A stretch of 64,000 bases of DNA from Marinobacter panjinensis (GTDB taxonomy: Bacteria; Pseudomonadota; Gammaproteobacteria; Pseudomonadales; Oleiphilaceae), in assembly GCF_005298175.1 (NCBI RefSeq), contig NZ_SZYH01000002.1, forward strand, positions 186,001-250,000. Reading direction: 5' to 3'. The notes beneath the pieces were generated by a model. It was not told the origin of the DNA. It worked only from the letters and a program-made list of their open reading frames with translations, and ran no database searches. Made by a program: the position numbers and the translations under genes. The stretch's first letter is position 1. Every line of letters begins with the position of its first letter. Below are positions 47,777 to 56,657 of the stretch, in pieces.

Positions 47777-50014
47777 ATGGTAAAAGTTCGCGAAGATTAC
47801 GCAGTCACGGGCGATGGACAGGTGGATATCGAACGCTGGGTTCGCCAGATCGAATCCCAGACACACCTGGAAGATGCCGAACAGTTCCGGCGGGCATGCG
47901 AAAAAGCGGCAGCTATCGATTTTCAGGCAGTCCGGGAAGATCGCGTATGGGCACCCGGCGCTAGCAGCTTCCGTACCGGTATTGAAATGGCCCAGGTGCT
48001 GGTGGAGCTGCACCTGGACCAGACCAGCCTGGTGGCGGCGATTCTCTACCGGGCGGTGCGCGAAGAGCGTATTCCCCTGGAGGAAATCCGTAAAGAATTC
48101 GGTGACGAGGTGGCCGGGCTGATTGATGGTGTTCAGCAGATGGCGGCCATATCGTCGATCCACCATCCGCTCAAGGGCAATGTGCTCGGCCAGCCCGAGG
48201 GCCAGCTCGACAACGTCCGCAAGATGCTCGTCACCATGATTGACGATGTCCGGGTGGCATTGATCAAGCTTGCTGAGCGGACCTGCGCCATCCGTGCGGT
48301 GAAAAATGCGCCCGAAGAAAAGCGCATGCGCGTTGCCCGCGAGGTTTTCGACATCTACGCACCCCTGGCGCACCGCCTCGGCATCGGCCATATCAAGTGG
48401 GAGCTGGAAGACCTCTCTTTCCGCTACCTGCACGAATCGGCCTATAAAAAGATTGCCAAACTGCTGGATGAAAAGCGGCTGGATCGTGAAAGTTACATCA
48501 AGCGGGTGATCACCTCCCTGAAAGGCGAGCTGGGGGCTTCCGGCATAGAGGGGGAGCTGTCGGGGCGCGCCAAGCACATCTACAGCATCTGGCGGAAGAT
48601 GCGCCGCAAGGGAATCGATTTTTCCCAGGTCTACGACGTACGTGCGGTACGGATACTGGTGCCGGCCGTGCGTGATTGCTATGCCGCACTCGGCATTGTG
48701 CATACGCTGTGGCGCCACATCCCCAACGAATTTGATGACTACATCGCCAACCCCAAGGAAAACGGCTATCAGTCCCTTCATACCGCGGTGATCGGACCGG
48801 AAGGGAAAGTGATGGAAGTCCAGATCCGCACCCATGCCATGCATGAGGAGGCGGAGCTCGGGGTTTGTGCCCACTGGCTGTACAAGGGCATGGACAAGGG
48901 CAACCGTTCGGTGGGCTACGACGCCAAGATCAACTGGCTGCGTCAGGTCCTGGAATGGCAGGAAGAACTGGGCGACCTGTCCGGCCTGGCCGACCACCTG
49001 AAATCGGACGTGGCATCCGACCGGGTGTATGTGTTTACGCCGGAAGGCCACGTGGTGGACCTGCCCCAGGGTGCCACGCCTGTGGATTTTGCCTACCGCG
49101 TTCATACCGAGATTGGCCACGCCTGTCGTGGAGCCAAGGTCAACAGCCGCATTGTGCCGTTGACCTATCCCCTGAAAACCGGCGACCAGATATCCATTCT
49201 CACCTCCAATAACCAGGCGCCGAGTCGTGACTGGCTGAACCCCAGCCTGGGCTATATCCAGACCTCCCGCGCCCGGGCCAAGGTGACCCACTGGTTCAAA
49301 CAGCAGGACCGTGACCGCAACATCATTGACGGCAGGGCGATTCTGGAGGATGAATTCAGGCGGCTGTCGCTTTATGACGTTGATCTGAACGACCTGGCCC
49401 GCAAGGTGAATTACCAGGCGGCCGAGGACATGTTTGCGGCGGTGGGAGCCGGCGACCTCCGTCCGACCCATGTCGCCAATATCGCCCAGCAGATGCTGGA
49501 GCCGAAATCGGAACAGCTGGACCTGAAGCTCAGCACCCTGAGGCGCAAGCCCTACGATACCGAGTCGGACATCCAGATCCGGGGTGTCGGCAAGCTCAAG
49601 ACCCAGGTGGCGAAATGCTGCAAGCCACTGCCCGGAGATCCGATCGGTGGCTACATTACCGTGGGCCGCGGCGTGACTGTCCACCGGCAGGACTGCATTA
49701 CCTTTCTGAGCCTCAAGGAGTTCGAGCCCAACCGGATTATAGAAGTAAGCTGGGGCGGACAACCCGTTGCCGTGTATCCGGTGGATGTGGAGATCCAGGC
49801 GTATGACCGTTCCGGATTGCTGCGGGACATCACCCAGGTGCTGTCGTCGTCCAAAAGTGATGTGTTGTCGCTGAACACCATGTCCAACAAGTATGAAAAC
49901 ACGGCCACCATGACGGTGACGGTGGAAATATCCAGCCTCGACCAGCTGGCCCGGTTGCTGGCTCAGATCCGCAACCTGCCCAACATCATCGACGTCAGGC
50001 GCAAACGCTCATGA
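47777..50014 (+). CDS. relA: (p)ppGpp synthetase RelA
   Basis: The 745-residue stringent-response enzyme is activated by uncharged tRNA on the ribosome. The N-terminal HD region has lost the His-Asp pair (AAILYRAVREERI), so it should not hydrolyse ppGpp. The synthetase domain has YDVRAVRILV and EFDDYIANPKENGYQSLHT, the acidic version typical of RelA rather than SpoT. TGS (VYVFTPEGHVVDLPQGATPVDFA), a zinc/conserved-Cys region (VAKCCKPLPGD) and a C-terminal ACT/RRM domain follow. It overlaps mazG by 4 bases. Confidence 0.97.
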   Translation: MVKVREDYAVTGDGQVDIERWVRQIESQTHLEDAEQFRRACEKAAAIDFQAVREDRVWAPGASSFRTGIEMAQVLVELHLDQTSLVAAILYRAVREERIPLEEIRKEFGDEVAGLIDGVQQMAAISSIHHPLKGNVLGQPEGQLDNVRKMLVTMIDDVRVALIKLAERTCAIRAVKNAPEEKRMRVAREVFDIYAPLAHRLGIGHIKWELEDLSFRYLHESAYKKIAKLLDEKRLDRESYIKRVITSLKGELGASGIEGELSGRAKHIYSIWRKMRRKGIDFSQVYDVRAVRILVPAVRDCYAALGIVHTLWRHIPNEFDDYIANPKENGYQSLHTAVIGPEGKVMEVQIRTHAMHEEAELGVCAHWLYKGMDKGNRSVGYDAKINWLRQVLEWQEELGDLSGLADHLKSDVASDRVYVFTPEGHVVDLPQGATPVDFAYRVHTEIGHACRGAKVNSRIVPLTYPLKTGDQISILTSNNQAPSRDWLNPSLGYIQTSRARAKVTHWFKQQDRDRNIIDGRAILEDEFRRLSLYDVDLNDLARKVNYQAAEDMFAAVGAGDLRPTHVANIAQQMLEPKSEQLDLKLSTLRRKPYDTESDIQIRGVGKLKTQVAKCCKPLPGDPIGGYITVGRGVTVHRQDCITFLSLKEFEPNRIIEVSWGGQPVAVYPVDVEIQAYDRSGLLRDITQVLSSSKSDVLSLNTMSNKYENTATMTVTVEISSLDQLARLLAQIRNLPNIIDVRRKRS

Positions 50015-50868
50015 GCTATACCATTGACGACCTGAAAACCCTGATGGCACGGCTTCGGGATCCTGAGACGGGGTGCCCGTGGGATACCCGCCAGACCTTC
50101 AGAACCATCATGCCCCACACCCTGGAGGAGGCCTATGAGGTTGCCGATGCCATCGACCGGGAGGATTATTCGCACCTGGAGGATGAACTGGGCGACCTAT
50201 TGTTCCAGGTGATCTTCTACAGTCAGATGGGGAAGGAGCAGCGCCATTTCGATTTTGACTCGGTGGTGGACAACCTGGTGCGAAAGCTGGTCCGACGTCA
50301 TCCACACGTGTTTCCCGATGGCACCCTGGAAAGCCGGATCGAGCCGGACAATCGCCCCGGTGAAGCCGAAATCAAGGCCAACTGGGAGCGCATCAAGGCC
50401 GAGGAGCGGGCGGCGAAACCGGAAAAATCAACTGGCTCCGGGCCTGCAAGACGGCTGGATGGTATTGCCCGGACACTCCCCGCAATGGTGCGTGCTGAAA
50501 AACTTCAGCGCAGGGCAGCCAACCACGGCTTTGACTGGCCGGATGTCGAACCGGTGTTCGACAAACTTCATGAAGAGATCGATGAACTGAAAGAAGCCTG
50601 GTATGACGCCCGCTCCGGCGCCGGCCCGGTGGAGGCTGTCGAGGATGAACTGGGGGACCTGCTGTTTGTATGCGTTAACCTGGCACGGTTCATGAAGGTT
50701 AATCCCGAGCAGGCCCTCAATAGCACCAATCACAAATTCGAGGCGCGATTTCGTGCCATTGAGGAACACCTCGAACGCGAAGGCCGTGATATGGATGGTG
50801 AGTCACTGGAGGCGCTGGATGCAGTCTGGCAGGCTGTCAAAGGGATTGAAAAACAGCGGAAAAAGTAA
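50011..50868 (+). CDS. mazG: Nucleoside triphosphate pyrophosphohydrolase MazG
   Basis: The 285-residue all-helical NTP-PPase is made of two MazG repeats. Each carries the metal-binding EExxE/ExxD set: LEEAYEVADAI with LEDELGDLLFQVIF in the first, and HEEIDELKEAW with VEDELGDLLFVCVNLA in the second. It cleans up non-canonical nucleotides, and in E. coli it can lower ppGpp. The ATGA overlap with relA is consistent with that functional link. Confidence 0.96.
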   Translation: MSYTIDDLKTLMARLRDPETGCPWDTRQTFRTIMPHTLEEAYEVADAIDREDYSHLEDELGDLLFQVIFYSQMGKEQRHFDFDSVVDNLVRKLVRRHPHVFPDGTLESRIEPDNRPGEAEIKANWERIKAEERAAKPEKSTGSGPARRLDGIARTLPAMVRAEKLQRRAANHGFDWPDVEPVFDKLHEEIDELKEAWYDARSGAGPVEAVEDELGDLLFVCVNLARFMKVNPEQALNSTNHKFEARFRAIEEHLEREGRDMDGESLEALDAVWQAVKGIEKQRKK

Positions 50869-50889
50869 CGGATAAGTACAATCCGTTAC
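50865..50889. repeat. Perfect 9-bp inverted repeat at the mazG stop
   Basis: GTAACGGAT (50865-50873) and ATCCGTTAC (50881-50889) flank a 7-base loop. The left arm contains the mazG stop codon. Only CATTATTT follows, so it is at best a weak terminator. It could also be an operator for the next gene. Confidence 0.55.
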
Positions 50890-50996
50890 CATTATTTCCG
50901 CCCCCGGTGCGGTTGCTTCGTCTACACTTCCGGTTACGGATGCACACCTTTTGTGCGTCTGGTGGGCCACCAAGAAGATGCAGGAGTGAAGGCACC

Positions 50997-51341
50997 ATGA
51001 AAATCAAAGATCTGGTCAATTACTGGGACAAGCATGCACGTGGTCGGCTGACCCGGGATGCGTATTTTGCCAACCTGTCCGACCAGCATCACCAGCGACT
51101 GGAAAAACTGGCCGCGCTGTACCCGATGAAGTCCTCTCAGGATCTCATGCGGGACCTGATCTCCGCTGCTCTTGACGAATTGGAGACCAGCTTTCCTTAC
51201 GTCCAGGGCTCAAAGGTTGTCGCATTCGATGAGGACGGCTTCGAGATCTATGAAGATCAGGGCATGACCCCACGCTTTATCAGCCTCAGCCAGAAGCATA
51301 TCCAGAAGCTCAAGGCACGCCAGCTGGAATCGGTTGCCTGA
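50997..51341 (+). CDS. Small ribbon-helix-helix-like protein, long paralogue
   Basis: A 114-residue soluble protein whose family I do not recognise by name. It begins MKIKDLVNYWDKHAR and has a central segment (about 30-62) with LEKLAALYP, a polar turn, and DLMRDLISAALDELE, resembling the two helices of a ribbon-helix-helix fold. A tail of about 45 residues follows, with FDEDGFEIYEDQG and a basic C-terminus. The start and the helical region align with the 77-residue protein encoded convergently at 51420-51653. ATG 50997 is preceded by GAAGG and AGGAG. Function is unknown, and DNA binding is only a possibility. Confidence 0.8.
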   Translation: MKIKDLVNYWDKHARGRLTRDAYFANLSDQHHQRLEKLAALYPMKSSQDLMRDLISAALDELETSFPYVQGSKVVAFDEDGFEIYEDQGMTPRFISLSQKHIQKLKARQLESVA

Positions 51342-51402
51342 TCAGGCCAGCAGCCTGATCACAACGGACCTGCGATAACCACGGGGTGGTCCCGCCACCC
51401 CG
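51339..51402. terminator. Two hairpins between convergent paralogous genes
   Basis: TGATCAGGC/GCCTGATCA (51339-51361, loop CAGCA, overlapping the stop codon) and CGGGGTGG/CCACCCCG (51382-51402) lie in the 78 bases between the two convergent genes. Neither is followed by a strong T-run, so bidirectional termination is plausible but not proven. Confidence 0.4.
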
Positions 51403-51419
51403 CAGTAGACTGCCCGCCG

Positions 51420-51653
51420 TTATTTTTCCTTGCCTTCCAGTTTGTCCTTCAACGGGCTCAGCCGGACCAGGTCGTCCAGTGCTGCACCGATCATGTCATT
51501 CAGAATATCGCTTTCCGAACGGTCCGGGTAAAGTTCCGCCAGCGCAGCTATGCGCGCAGCATCTTCCAGCGGCAAACGGAGATTGTAATCGTGGCTCCGC
51601 TCGACAGGTTCTTTCTTGCCTTCCCAGTGTTTGGGCAGATCGGTTACTTTCAT
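51420..51653 (-). CDS. Small ribbon-helix-helix-like protein, short paralogue
   Basis: A 77-residue soluble protein that begins MKVTDLPKHWEGKKE. Its centre, RIAALAELYP...SESDILNDMIGAALDDLV, clearly parallels the 114-residue neighbour, but it stops soon after with a charged LKDKLEGKEK end. GGAG precedes the ATG at 5 bases. It is divergent from ppc across a 101-base region with repeats. The predicted helix-turn-helix pair fits a ribbon-helix-helix regulator or antitoxin-like protein, but no toxin gene is adjacent. Function is unknown. Confidence 0.75.
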   Translation of the reverse strand: MKVTDLPKHWEGKKEPVERSHDYNLRLPLEDAARIAALAELYPDRSESDILNDMIGAALDDLVRLSPLKDKLEGKEK

Positions 51654-51670
51654 GAATACTCCTTGCGGCC

Positions 51671-51724
51671 ACAGGCTTTAATCGTTAGACAGGCTTTAAG
51701 AGTAAATAGTATCGTAAGTTTACT
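51671..51724. promoter_or_regulatory. Divergent regulatory region with tandem and inverted repeats
   Basis: ACAGGCTTTAA occurs twice (51671-51681 and 51689-51699), an 18-base period. AGTAAA (51701-51706) and TTTACT (51719-51724) form an inverted repeat. A candidate ppc promoter, TTAGAC (51685-51690) with 16 bases to TAGTAT (51707-51712), overlaps both. The layout suggests operator sites. Confidence 0.45.
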
Positions 51725-51754
51725 TCGCCTCCGTCAATTTAAAAGGACGTCAAT

Positions 51755-54400
51755 GTGACCGAGCTACACCCCGAACTCCGAGAAAACGTGCGCATGCTGG
51801 GTGAGTTGCTGGGACAAAGTATCCAGCGCCAACCTGGCCAGGACTGTTACGAGCTGATTGAAGAAGTGCGCGCGGCGGCCAAGGCAGATCGTCTGCAGCA
51901 AAGTGGTTCCGGTCAGCGCCTGGTCGCCCTGCTGGGAAAATTGCGTGATGACGAGCTGCTACCGGTAACCCGCGCCTTTAACCAGTTTCTCAACCTGGCC
52001 AACCTGGCTGAGCAGTATCATGGCATTCGACGTAAGCGCGGCCACCAGTCTGACCTGATGGTGGAGTCCCTCAGTGAGGTGTTCACTCGCCTCAAGAACG
52101 GTGGTGTCAGTGCGGAGGATCTGCATCGGCGGGTTGCCGACCTGCGTATAGAATACGTGCTCACCGCGCACCCTACGGAAGTGGCGCGCCGCACACTGAT
52201 CATGAAATACGACGAGATGTCAGACTGCCTGGCACAACTGGATCATGATGACCTGATGCCCGCGGAGCGCGAAGAAATCGTGGACCGGTTGGCGCAGCTG
52301 GTCACCGAAGCATGGCACACGGACGAGATACGCCACGAGCGACCAACGGCGGTAGACGAAGCCAAGTGGGGATTTGCCGTTATCGAGAACAGTCTTTGGC
52401 AGGCCCTGCCGCGTTTTCTCCGTAGCCTCGACCTGTCGCTTTCCGAGGCTACGGGGAAGGGGCTGCCGCTTGAGGCTTCGCCAATCCGCATTGCCTCCTG
52501 GATGGGGGGTGACCGTGACGGCAACCCCAACGTCACCCATGAAGTAACTCGCAAGGTGTTTCTGCTGGGTCGGTGGATGGCCGCCGATCTTTATCTGCGG
52601 GATATCCAGGCGCTGCGTGCCGAACTTTCCATGTGGCAGGCCAGCGATGAATTGCGTGCGGTCACCGGGGATTCCCGCGAGCCCTATCGCATAGTGCTGG
52701 CAGGGCTGCGGGATAAGCTGATCAAGACCCGGGATTGGGCGGAAGCCAGCGTTGCCGGCGAGCCGGCGGATACCAAGGATATCCTGTTTGCCAACGAGGA
52801 TTTCACCGGTCCCCTGGAGCTGTGTTATCGCTCCCTGGTTGAGTGCGGCCTGGAAACCATCGCCAACGGACCGCTGCTGGATACCATTCGCCGGGCTCAC
52901 ACCTTCGGTCTTCCGCTGATTCGCCTGGACATTCGACAGGAAGCATCCCGCCATGCAGCGGCGGTGGCTGAAATGGTGGACTACCTGGGAATGGGCGACT
53001 ACCTGTCGTGGTCAGAACAGGAACGCCAGGACTTCCTGGTGCGTGAGCTCAAGGGCCGGCGCCCATTGGTACCAAGACACTGGCGGCCCTCGGAAGAGGT
53101 CGGCGAAGTGCTGGCAACCTGTGAGGTAGTGGCGCAACAGACACCAGAAGCCCTGGGCTCTTATGTCATTTCCATGGCCAGCAAACCGTCAGACGTACTG
53201 AATGTGATTCTGCTGCTGCGCGAAGCCGGCATGGAAAACCGGATGCGGGTGGTGCCGCTGTTCGAGACTCTTGATGACCTGCGTGGTGCACCCGACAGCA
53301 TGGCGGCGCTTTATAATGTGGATTGGTACCGGGATTATTGCGAGGGCCGCCAGGAAGTCATGATTGGCTACTCCGACTCGTCCAAGGATGCCGGCCAGAT
53401 GATGGCTGCCTGGGCTCAGTACCAGGCCCAGGAACAGCTGACAGAAGTTGCCACGGAGTACGGCATTCACCTGACGCTGTTCCATGGCCGTGGTGGCACT
53501 GTAGGCCGTGGCGGCGGCCCCGCCAACCGTGCGATTCTGTCCCAGCCGCCGGGGTCGGTTAATGGCAGCTTCCGGATCACCGAACAGGGTGAGATGATCC
53601 GCTTCAAGTTTGGCCTGCCCCGGCTGGCGGAACAGAGCCTCACCCTGTATACCACGGCCGTGGTGGAGGCCACCCTGGCACCACCCCGTGGACCGGAACC
53701 GGAATGGCGCGAGGTCATGGACTGGCTGACGGAGCGGTCCCTGAAAGCTTACCGGGACGTGGTCCGGGATAATCCCGAGTTTGTTCCCTATTTCCGCCAG
53801 GTTACCCCGGAACAGGCCCTGGGCAAGCTGGCCCTCGGCAGCCGCCCGGCGAGGCGCAAACCCGGCGGCGGCGTGGAAAGCCTGCGGGCCATTCCCTGGA
53901 TATTCGCCTGGACCCAGATGCGCCTGATGCTGCCCAGTTGGCTGGGTAGTGACGTTGCCCTGGAAGAGGCTTTCCGCGAGGACCGCGTGCCGGTGCTGCG
54001 GGAAATGATGCAGAAATGGCCGTTCTTCAAGACCTACGTGGATATGCTGGAAATGGTGCTGGCCAAATCTGATCTGCGAATTGCCAGCTACTATGAACAG
54101 ACCCTGGTCAGCGACCCTGAATTGCTGGAGCTGGGCAGAAGCCTTCGGGAACGCCTGCAGGGTTGCATCCGCCACTTGCTGGAACTGAAGGAGCAGGAGA
54201 CGCTCCTGGAACAGGAACCTGTATTTGCCCATTCCATGCGTGTACGTAATCCGTATACTGATCCGCTACACTACTTACAGGCCGAACTGTTGAAACGCGA
54301 CCGCGAAAGTGAAGGCAAAGGCGAAGTTCCGGACATGGTAGAACGTGCCCTGAAGGTCACCATGGCAGGCATCTCGGCGGGTATGCGGAACACCGGATAA
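51755..54400 (+). CDS. ppc: Phosphoenolpyruvate carboxylase
   Basis: Carboxylates PEP to oxaloacetate, replenishing the TCA cycle. The 881 residues match the bacterial enzyme length. Active-site segments are intact: VLTAHPTEVARRT (His), IGYSDSSKDAG (Lys), LFHGRGGTVGRGGGP, and the C-terminal MRVRNPYTDPLHYLQ ending in NTG. The start is GTG at 51755, with AAGGA 7-8 bases upstream. The YbaK-HDOD gene follows after 25 bases. Confidence 0.98.
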   Translation: MTELHPELRENVRMLGELLGQSIQRQPGQDCYELIEEVRAAAKADRLQQSGSGQRLVALLGKLRDDELLPVTRAFNQFLNLANLAEQYHGIRRKRGHQSDLMVESLSEVFTRLKNGGVSAEDLHRRVADLRIEYVLTAHPTEVARRTLIMKYDEMSDCLAQLDHDDLMPAEREEIVDRLAQLVTEAWHTDEIRHERPTAVDEAKWGFAVIENSLWQALPRFLRSLDLSLSEATGKGLPLEASPIRIASWMGGDRDGNPNVTHEVTRKVFLLGRWMAADLYLRDIQALRAELSMWQASDELRAVTGDSREPYRIVLAGLRDKLIKTRDWAEASVAGEPADTKDILFANEDFTGPLELCYRSLVECGLETIANGPLLDTIRRAHTFGLPLIRLDIRQEASRHAAAVAEMVDYLGMGDYLSWSEQERQDFLVRELKGRRPLVPRHWRPSEEVGEVLATCEVVAQQTPEALGSYVISMASKPSDVLNVILLLREAGMENRMRVVPLFETLDDLRGAPDSMAALYNVDWYRDYCEGRQEVMIGYSDSSKDAGQMMAAWAQYQAQEQLTEVATEYGIHLTLFHGRGGTVGRGGGPANRAILSQPPGSVNGSFRITEQGEMIRFKFGLPRLAEQSLTLYTTAVVEATLAPPRGPEPEWREVMDWLTERSLKAYRDVVRDNPEFVPYFRQVTPEQALGKLALGSRPARRKPGGGVESLRAIPWIFAWTQMRLMLPSWLGSDVALEEAFREDRVPVLREMMQKWPFFKTYVDMLEMVLAKSDLRIASYYEQTLVSDPELLELGRSLRERLQGCIRHLLELKEQETLLEQEPVFAHSMRVRNPYTDPLHYLQAELLKRDRESEGKGEVPDMVERALKVTMAGISAGMRNTG

Positions 54401-54425
54401 TGAAACGGACCACAGGAGTAACGCC

Positions 54426-55796
54426 GTGGCGTTAGCGGCAAGACTGGAAGGTTTTCTGGCTCGCAAGGGTATCGCCTACCGTGAACTGGCGATTGATCAG
54501 GTGCTCAACTTCGATGCCGCGGTTATGGCGTCTGGTCGCTCGCAGGACGAGTTTATCCGTGCCACGCCGTTGATCGACATCAACGGCGTCATCATGGCTG
54601 TCCATGGATACAACACCACTCTCGATATGGATCTGGTCCACAAACTTACGGGCAGGCGCTTGCAACCACTGACCGCCCGCCAGTCCGCACGCCTGTTTGC
54701 AGACTGTGACCCGGGGTTCCAGCCACCGGTAGGCGCTGCCTATGACATACCGGTATTGGTCGATCAGGACGTACTGGGTTACTCGCGCACGCTGATGTGC
54801 TGCGGTACCGACAACACTCTGTTGGAACTCGACCGCACGTCATTGGCCAGGGCATTGGCCGATGCTTCACCGGGACACCTGGTGATTCGTGGCCAGAACA
54901 ACGGAGAACGTGAGGCACTGACGCTGGAAGAGGTGGCCGATAAACTACAGAAGTTATATCGCCTGCCCCCTATGCCGGCATTGGCATTACGTATTCTGAG
55001 GCTGACTGCCAACACCGAGGCCACTGCCCGGGAACTGGCGGAGCTGATCGAGTTTGATCCGAGTCTGACGGCGCAGATCATGCGCTACGCCCGGTCAGCA
55101 CTCTTCAACTATCCCGGCCAGATCAACTCCGTGCAGGAAGCGGTTACCCGTGTGCTTGGCTTCGATCGCGTCGCCCACATAGCCCTGGGTATCGCGTCAG
55201 TCCGCGCTTTTGAAGTGCCCCGTCAGGGAATGCTGGGGATGGATCAGTTCTGGCGGCACTCACTGTATTGCGCCTTCCTGTGCCAGCGTATGGCACCGAA
55301 GTGCAATGCTGACAAAGGGCTGGCCTATCTTTGCGGTTTGCTGCACAACTTTGGCCTGTTACTGATCGGGCATCTGTTCCCACAGGAGTTCAACGAGCTC
55401 AACACCCTTCGCGAAGCCAACCCGGAAGCCAGCATGCATTCACTGGAGCAGCAGGTATTCGGTGCCGATAACAACCAGCAGATGCTGGCCGTCGGCCATG
55501 GCGCCATTGGCGGTATTCTGCACCGGTTGTGGGAATTGCCGGATCCGGTGGTCAAGGCTGCCGGTATGCACCAGCACCAGGGATATCAGGGCGAGCATGA
55601 AAGCTATGTGCTGATGGTTCAGCTTGCCAACGGGTTGCTCAAGGAGAAGGGCATCGGGGATGAGTTCAACCCGGATGATCTGACTGCCCTGGCAACGCCC
55701 CTGGGGCTTTCAGACGGCGATCTCACACTGCTCAGTGAGGAGATCGACAAGGTTTCCGGAGATCTGGACGCGTTGGCACTTTCCCTGTCATCCTGA
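54426..55796 (+). CDS. YbaK/aminoacyl-tRNA deacylase-like domain fused to HDOD
   Basis: The 456-residue cytoplasmic protein has two parts. Residues 1 to about 150 resemble the YbaK/ProX editing domain (FLARKGIAYRELAID, LADCDPGFQPPVGAAYDIPVLVD-type ending as FADCDPGF). Residues about 175-390 form an HDOD domain (LPPMPALALRILRLTANTEA, FDPSLTAQIMRYARSALF, GLAYLCGLLHNFGLLLIGHLF). The HDOD portion suggests a signalling role, and whether the editing-like domain still deacylates tRNA cannot be told. The start is GTG 54426, preceded by AGGAG. It lies 25 bases after ppc and may be co-transcribed. Confidence 0.88.
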   Translation: MALAARLEGFLARKGIAYRELAIDQVLNFDAAVMASGRSQDEFIRATPLIDINGVIMAVHGYNTTLDMDLVHKLTGRRLQPLTARQSARLFADCDPGFQPPVGAAYDIPVLVDQDVLGYSRTLMCCGTDNTLLELDRTSLARALADASPGHLVIRGQNNGEREALTLEEVADKLQKLYRLPPMPALALRILRLTANTEATARELAELIEFDPSLTAQIMRYARSALFNYPGQINSVQEAVTRVLGFDRVAHIALGIASVRAFEVPRQGMLGMDQFWRHSLYCAFLCQRMAPKCNADKGLAYLCGLLHNFGLLLIGHLFPQEFNELNTLREANPEASMHSLEQQVFGADNNQQMLAVGHGAIGGILHRLWELPDPVVKAAGMHQHQGYQGEHESYVLMVQLANGLLKEKGIGDEFNPDDLTALATPLGLSDGDLTLLSEEIDKVSGDLDALALSLSS

Positions 55797-55880
55797 CCCC
55801 GAATGCTTGCAGATGACAACCTGATGTAACCTTTTGGTGCATGCTACGGAGGTCCACTTTCTCTGAGGTGGCTGAGTTCG

Positions 55881-55886
55881 TATAAT
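55881..55886 (+). promoter_or_regulatory. Candidate adk promoter -10 box
   Basis: TATAAT sits in TTCGTATAATGCGCC, 113 bases before the adk start. The -35 position (around 55858) is a weak TTTCTC at 17 bases spacing. The GC-rich stretch just after the -10 box resembles growth-rate-controlled promoters. Confidence 0.5.
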
Positions 55887-55912
55887 GCGCCTTCTTCGGC
55901 ATGGCGCATCGG

Positions 55913-55965
55913 GCTGTGGCCGGCGAGAGGCTGTCGCAAAGCCGCAGGGTTTTGCCACAGCTTTT
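55913..55965 (+). promoter_or_regulatory. Structured adk leader with terminator-like stem
   Basis: GCTGTGGC (55913-55920) pairs with GCCACAGC (55954-55961) around a GC-rich interior that can form its own small stem, and is followed by TTTT. It would form in the adk 5' leader about 35 bases before the start codon. It could act as an attenuator or simply stabilise the mRNA. Confidence 0.4.
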
Positions 55966-55978
55966 CAAATGATAATGA

Positions 55979-56653
<675 letters not shown>

Positions 56654-56657
56654 CGGC

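Noticed and set aside
47735..49762. A 675-codon open frame antisense to relA, and similar long antisense frames over lepA (36201-37520), hom (16051-17298), argF (2388-3599) and plsB (60090-61301)
   Set aside because: They mirror well-identified genes, have compositions typical of reverse-strand high-GC frames (rich in His, Gln, Arg, Gly), and show no family motifs.
51420..51653. Small ribbon-helix-helix-like gene as an antitoxin
   Set aside because: No toxin-like gene (ParE, RelE, PIN or similar) is adjacent. Both neighbours are a paralogue and ppc.
55870..55925. Possible tRNA gene after TTCGTATAATGCGCC upstream of adk
   Set aside because: The promoter resembles those of tRNA genes, but no cloverleaf, T-loop GTTCRANNC or CCA end follows.
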